A stretch of DNA of 64,000 bases from Saururus chinensis. Lineage: Eukaryota; Streptophyta; Magnoliopsida; Piperales; Saururaceae. Shown here piece by piece: positions 58,389 through 64,000 of this stretch (the stretch's first letter is position 1; each line of letters begins with the position of its first letter). Both the position numbers and the translations under genes were made by a program. The DNA lies in NCBI GenBank assembly GCA_035235625.1, contig CP141140.1, forward strand, positions 68,092,782 through 68,156,781. The letters are read 5' to 3'. Under the pieces are notes generated by a model that was not told the DNA's origin, ran no database searches, and saw nothing but the letters and a program-made list of their open reading frames with translations.

Positions 58389-59300
58389 GGCTCCGCCCCG
58401 GCCGTGCGACGCAGGGGGATCGCCGTCCCGGCCCTATGGCCGCTCCGCCATCCGTCCCGTGCCTCTCCCCTGTTTTCCCCGGTCCGTCTTTGCTCCCTCT
58501 CTGATCGTGCTTGGACGGCGCCGGCGGTGGCCGGTAGGCTCCGCCCGGCCTCCGTCAGGCCAGCCTCAGGCCGGCGACGGCAGGGCCGCCGCCCTGGCCA
58601 GTCCCGCCAGCCCCTGAGTTCTCTCTCCCTCTGGTGAGTTCTCTCTCCCTCTCTCACTGTCTTGTGTACCGCCGCCGCCGCCGTGGGCCGCCAAGGCCCG
58701 ACCGGCCGGCCACGGCTCCGCCCTGGGCCGGCGACGGCGGGAGGCCATCCCTCCCGGCCCGGTGGGCCTCCGTTCCGCCACCCCATCCTCAGATCAACCT
58801 CTGCCCTATTTTCACCGCGCACACTGTTTTGCTCAACAGTAGCCGCCGGTGATGGCCGGCAGTGGCCAGCTGACCACCGTGGGTTCCGCCCCGGCCTGGC
58901 AACGGCCAGGGACGGCCCCCAACCGGTCAGCTCCACCTCCACCTCCGCCCCTGTGCATTTTTCCTCCGACCAGATGCCTTCACCTCCACTGTTCCGCCGA
59001 CGTTTGGTTTTGGTGGAACAGAGGCCGGCAGTTGTGAGACATGGACGATGGACCTCCGTCTGGCTCTGCCTCGGCCAAGCGACGGCCAAGCCGCCTTGTC
59101 GGCACCGCCCCGGCCCCATTTGATCCGCCTCGCATCTCCCTTGTTTCTGTCTGTGACAGACTTTGGGGGCTGCGTCGGCGAGAGCCAGCCTTCGGCTCGC
59201 CTCTTGCCGACCAGCCTTGGGATAACGACGGTAGGACCGCCCCTAGCTAGGTCTACCGCCCCCACAGCCGCTCCGCCTAGGCTGGTTTCCCCCGGTCGGT
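58389..59300. repeat. GC-rich imperfect tandem repeat, period about 150-180 bp
   Basis: Units recur at about 58,389, 58,536, 58,711, 58,880, 59,062 and 59,240. Each opens with GGCTCCGCCCCGGCC or a variant, followed by GCGACGGC, a CCGCC run and a CTGTTTT-type pyrimidine stretch. Long open frames on both strands across it (up to 342 codons on the minus strand) follow from the GC-rich repeat, not from a gene. Confidence 0.65.
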
Positions 59301-61459
59301 CCCTCTTCCCTGTTTTGGTTTGAAGGGAATTGTGGCCGCGCTGGTGGTGAGCTTATGGTCGGCCAGCCTCGGCCTAGCGGCACTGGTGTAGCCACCTCCA
59401 CCTAGCTCTACCCGGTTACTAGGGCCCTGGCGTCACGGGCCAAAGCTGCCAGTAAACCCCTATTCGTCGTTGTGCCCCTAGGGTTTTCCACCCGTTATGG
59501 GCCATCAGGCATTGTTGGATGTCGAACACCCTTGGACCACCTTAGTGTGGCAGGTTTCAGCCTGGGGATGGCTGGCCGCCCTAGTGCGGCACCGCCCGTC
59601 TTCTTTCGGCATGGGCCAGGTTCCCCTCTACCGATTGTGTCTGACCACTCTATAGAGCGCTACGTGTTGCCCTTTGACCGTCTTACCCTCGCCGAACGCC
59701 GATTGGCCTCTAGTCAACCTACCTCGACACGACAATGGCAAAGGCCATCTTTGTCGGTCACCACCCTTGGGCATGGCCTTACCACCCTTATGAGCTTTGG
59801 GCCGACACCGTCTAGCCCTCTCTTCCCTCCCTTTGGCCGCGTGTGCAAGTAGCCGCGCGTGCGGGTTAGGGTTTAGGTGCCATTTTGACACCGCCTGACC
59901 GTCGGATGGCTCTGCCATCATCTGTATTTAACCATAGGAGTCCACCTCTCCTACGTCCTTGAGTGTCGCTCTCCACCCTTATGTGGGCCCTTGTGAACGT
60001 GAAATCGACGCCGTTGGGTGCTGTCCACGGCCGATTTCGACGTCTTGTGATCGGTTTGGTATTGTTCAACCACCGGTCGAATTTTAGTGAGTACACCTTG
60101 CCTTTCGGTCGCACCTGTCACTCGTTGGCACGATCTTTCTCCCGGCCGCCCCTAGTGTGCCGCCATGGATCGCGGATTTTGCCGCGTTGATTTTGACATC
60201 CCATTTGGCCGTGTGTAGTTCCGGCGCTTCCTAAACCTCGGGACAGCAGCTCTCTCAGCTGGGCAATGATGTTGACCGCTGACTCCGCCACTGACGCCAC
60301 CACCGTCGTGTGCTCGCCATCAAACGTCATGATTATGAGGTAGGGGAGCTTTGAACTAGTAAATTCATGACAGCATGCTTTGAATGAGTAGCAGCATGCT
60401 AGGCTTGCATGATTCTATGTTTTGGATATTAAATCATGACATGTATGCATGATGTAAGATAGTGAATTATGCCACTTTGAGATACATGTATGTATGTATG
60501 TGAGTTGCAAGCATGTTTTATGTATGTGTATGATGTATGATGTATGCGCTAGTAATGGCTAGCGAAGATGTTAGTGTGCTATGTATGTGTATGTGTATGA
60601 TGGACACGCTAGTGATGGCTAGCGATGTCGAGTAAGTTACGTATGTGGACTGTGTGGGCAGAGGTATGGGCGATGGACTGTAAGATTGGTAAGGGTTTGG
60701 TATGAAGTTGGATGTGGATTTGGATGTATAAGCGCATGACTGAAGACAGAGAAAGTAAGTTTGAGGAGCGAGGATTTGAGATGGGTCAGTTTGGTTTGGA
60801 GTATACGTCAGGGGTTCGGTAAGTAAGAAGACTTAGGCTTGGAGCCTTATGAGGGTTTATTAGACAGTAAGAGCATGCATAATTGTACAAGCATAACATA
60901 CAAATTATGAAGTGAAAAGTAAGTATAATAAGTGAGGAATTAAGTAAGAGGTTGATAATAGGGATCTACTGTGAGGAGCTCAGTTTGACGATGTAAGTAC
61001 GATGTTTTGATCGTAAGGTGGATGTCAGAGGATGTATGCATACGTAAGGATTTGTGTACGGTGAGTTATGTGTGACTTGGACGGGTAAGTGAACTCTGCT
61101 GCCCCGACGAACTAGGGTTCGGATCGGGCTCAGCTTCAGTTTGATCAGTCGAGGACTGAGAGTTTGTGTGGCATAATTGTACCGCATAATATACTTAATT
61201 CAAACTTGAATTATGAGAACGTTAATAATAGCATTGTGAGTTTGAGACCTGAGGGTTCGACGGATTAAGTTCTGTGTTTGAGCTAGCCGATAATGAATCG
61301 GCTGAGCACTTCTTGTGTCTTGCCGTGGTGGTTATCCTGCGGGATTTTTGTCTGTGTGCTATCTAGAGCACCGGACGTCTGATGCTCTGTTGAGAGCGAA
61401 GTATGTTTTTGGTTCGGTCTGTGTGCTGTACAAGCCCAGACGTTTGATGCTCTGTTGAG

Positions 61460-61640
61460 AGCGTTGTATGTTTCTGCCCAAGAGTGGCACTGTACATTTC
61501 TGCCCAAGAGTGGCACTGGCACTATAAGACCCATTATGGTGGGCAATTCTATGGCACTATAAGACCCATTATGGTGGACAATCGTATGGCACTATAAGAC
61601 CCCTTATGTGTGGGCAATTGTATGACCCCTTGTGTGGGTG
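61460..61640. repeat. Short tandem repeats in the solo LTR
   Basis: TTCTGCCCAAGAGTGGCACT occurs twice in tandem, then GGCACTATAAGACCC units recur three times with a period of about 46 bp. Degenerate GTACGACTGTAAGA-like repeats follow at 61,850-62,110. Confidence 0.8.
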
Positions 61641-64000
61641 TATGTTTGCGCGCTCAGGTAAGTAGTATCATGGATCTACTCTTACCTGTTTAATCCAGTG
61701 CCCCATGAGCATTGGTGTACCTTACCTTCGAAAAAGTCCATGGCGTCTAGTCACTCCCCGGAGGTTAAGGTGATGCCCAAGTGGCATTCTTTTCCTTTTC
61801 GACGTTGGAGCTTATTAGCTGTAATGAGTTTCAGTGGTTGATAGTATGTATACGACTGTATGATTGAGTTTGTGTGTTTCTGAGTAAGTGTATGATGATG
61901 AGTATGTGCACGACTGTAAGATTGAGGATGAGTATGATCGTAAGAGTGTAAGTTTGAGCACGACTGTAGGAGTGTGAGTTTGAGCAGGACTGTAAGAGTT
62001 TGAATATGAGGTCGTACGAGTAAGTGTAAGATTGTACGAGTAAGGTCGTACAAGTACGTGTAAGCTGTATGAGTATGCCTTTGATGGTATGAGTAAGTTG
62101 TATGACCCTGAGTAAGGGTGTTTGTGTACATTTGATACGATGGTGTGTTATGCCTACTTATATGCTTATGTGCATAATTATGTTATACGTTGTTTGCCTC
62201 ATGTTGAGTTGCATGACGCATGTTTTATGAACTTATTGAGTTCACCATTTGGGATTTCCCCTACTGGGTATTTTCCTACTGAGTATGAAAATACTCACCC
62301 TACTTCTTTTAGCCCCATTGTTCGGGAGGCTTTTGCAGGTTGTGTTGGTGAGCTCCTGGAGTTGGATGCTCGTCTCTGCTGTGGATTGTTTCCCCCTCGA
62401 CTCAAGTATATTTGGTGCCACGATCTGATGTATTTGATGAGAGTTAAGTGTATGTATTCTGGACTTTTAATTTGGATCAGAGTAGACTGTTTATGGGACT
62501 TGTACTCGGGGACACCTGGGAGTTATTTGTATTTAAAAATCCATGATCATGGTGATTTAGTCATACGTATGTTTTCGAGTAGTGCCTGAGGATATTTGAT
62601 TTGACGGTACGATGTTTAACCGTATCATGTTTAAAATTATAAACTGTTTATACGGGTTTTGATTTTGTCATTTTGACTTCGATTTAACGTATAAAAAAAA
62701 ATTCTATGAGTTTTAAGGAAAAGGGATGAAAAATCTCGGGCGTTACACCGCCCAACATTTTTTTTTAATAAATTGGCCTATCAAGCCTTAAAGACCATCC
62801 CCATAAGGCTCAAGGTCCATTGGGCAAGGCCGATCAATCAATCTATGGGCTTGAGGGCAGGCATGTGGGCCTCAATTAGGCCCAGTTGGGGCTGGGTTGA
62901 GACTTGCCCAAGCCAATTTAGGCCCTAAGCCATAATTATTGGGCCCATTATGGCTCAAGAATTAAAAAAAACTTAAACTTAAATTAAACAAAGGAAATAA
63001 TCAAGTAGGCTGAAGGGAAGAGATCAATATGATGACAATTACTTAGGAAATCAAATCCACTATAAAATCATAATTATTCCTTAACCTCTAATCTAAATCT
63101 AGTGTGAATATAAAAAAGTATTCTCGGCTACAAACTAGAATTACTTTAGAAAAAATCATTAATTAAATCCATAGCATGACTTATCTTCGACAATAGCACA
63201 AAATATCTACATTTAACTAAACTATAGGCATGACTTGACTAATCTTAGTATAACTCATCCAATTCATTAATCATGTAAACATTAAAACTATTGCATGACC
63301 ATCTCATCTAAATCACATAAATTAAAATCAATGTAAATCTCAAAATTATATCAATCTATCATCTACAAGACAAAAAAATCAACATAGATTTAAATAAATA
63401 TGAAAAACTCTTCCATTAAATAGAAAATTATTGTCATACAATTGTCATTATTCACAACTAAGATCTATATTAAAAAGAAAAAGAAAAAGACACTTATCTA
63501 TAGCTTAATCAAATCCTAAGTAAAAGAAAAACCTAACCTTGCATGGTAGAAAAAGGCTCTTGATTCTTCATTGAAAACTTTAAATGTTCCTCCATCTTCT
63601 TCTCCATTTCCCCCCTTAGAAAACCTACTAGAATTCCTCAATTTTGAGCTCCATATGGTTTTATATAGGCATAAGAATCCTATGAGAAATTTTAATAGGA
63701 AAATTACTCTAAACTAGCTCAAAAGAGGAAACTGCGTGTTGTGTTGTTCAAACGCCCTGTATGCCTATTTGAACAGGATAACTATTTTTGTTTTTTTTTT
63801 AAATCACATGTAGCCATTTGAGCATCCTTATACCACGTTGGAACATCAATGAAGAAACTGCATAAAAAATACACAATTTAGCCAATTTAATTCAAAACAT
63901 CATACAAGTATTCCCCCAACCAATTATCCTTAATTATTAATTATCTAAGTTATATTAACTCTTAAACAAGACTAGAAAATATGACAGTTAGGAGTAAAAT

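Larger units (their letters stand above)
58052..62747 (+). mobile_element. Solo LTR, 4.7 kb, Tekay/Del-like Ty3 type
   Basis: Starts TGTAATGTCCCGGATTTT and ends AAATCTCGGGCGTTACA, so its termini are short inverted repeats as in LTRs. A perfect 5-bp duplication CCGCC lies at 58,047-58,051 and 62,748-62,752. There is no internal pol sequence and no second LTR copy inside, so it is a solo LTR left after recombination between two LTRs. Several-kilobase LTRs with TGTAAC...GCCC ends are typical of the Tekay/Del chromoviruses; the family call is inferred from that. The left 2.2 kb is GC-rich and the right half AT-rich. Intact ends and duplication suggest a younger age than the neighbouring fossils. 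Orientation is tentative. Confidence 0.85.
57009..64000 (-). mobile_element. Old LTR-like sequence, split by a solo LTR
   Basis: The start TGTCACACCCCAAAAATTTT at 57,009 looks like an LTR terminus. The first 95 bp form a hairpin (57,011-57,103, TCACACCCCAAAA against TTGGGGTGTGA). The sequence is interrupted at 58,051/62,748 by the solo LTR and resumes to at least the window edge. On the minus strand a TATATAAAA box near 63,658-63,666 suggests an LTR promoter. The stretch near 57,825-57,910 resembles 44,105-44,165. Right end not in view, or not recognised. Confidence 0.4.

Noticed and set aside
58091-59119. 342-codon frame on the minus strand and several GC-rich frames
   Set aside because: All sit in the GC-rich tandem repeat of the solo LTR, overlap on both strands and show no family motif.
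58052-62747. Full-length LTR element
   Set aside because: No second LTR, primer site or pol within the duplication-bounded interval.

Overview
This window is nuclear DNA of a flowering plant. The evidence is a three-exon alpha-expansin gene with canonical introns, Ty1/copia and Ty3 chromovirus LTR elements, a Mutator-like element that carries a ULP1-type protease gene, and CACTA elements with the angiosperm terminus CACTACAACAAAA. The low GC of the one host gene fits a eudicot, basal angiosperm or magnoliid better than a grass, but the species cannot be read from the sequence. About 90 percent of the window is transposon-derived. The only confident host gene is the expansin at 54,175-55,233 (+).

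Layout. 180-826 is a hAT-type MITE with a perfect 8-bp target duplication. 2,607-9,542 is a broken, internally rearranged Ty1/copia element whose 5' LTR is split by CACTA element 1 (3,077-6,894). 12,190-33,954 is a minus-strand Ty3 chromovirus fossil. Between its RNase H and integrase regions sits a 17-kb MULE (13,918-30,978) with 125-bp inverted ends and a perfect 9-bp duplication. The MULE in turn holds CACTA element 2 (15,797-22,391) with a perfect 3-bp duplication. 34,237-37,528 is a left-truncated CACTA-like element 3. 37,584-49,312 holds SIRE-like copia LTR pieces in both orientations, a decayed plant transposon protein and a gag-only copia element. 50,572-51,585 holds two small inverted-repeat elements. 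51,590-57,008 is the gene island with the expansin. 57,009-64,000 is an old LTR-like sequence split by a 4.7-kb solo LTR (58,052-62,747) with a perfect 5-bp duplication.

How the parts work together. The MULE has two genes facing each other: a MuDR-type transposase read leftwards from the right end, and a gene read rightwards with a DUF1985-like N-terminal part, an acidic Glu/Lys linker and a C48 (ULP1/SUMO protease-like) domain. This is the convergent layout of maize MuDR with the protease gene in the second position. Both genes are now decayed, and CACTA 2 interrupts the protease gene. The three CACTA-like elements share a design: end arrays of short palindromes (TAGCGACG...CGTCGCTA) and kilobase-long polypurine/polypyrimidine interiors built from amplified units. 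The expansin gene looks intact and is preceded by a TATA box and a likely 5'-UTR intron.

The order of events that can be read is: Ty3 insertion, then MULE, then CACTA 2; copia insertion, then CACTA 1; old LTR, then the Tekay-like element, later reduced to a solo LTR. Nothing here looks prokaryotic, and I saw no CRISPR array, rRNA or convincing tRNA.
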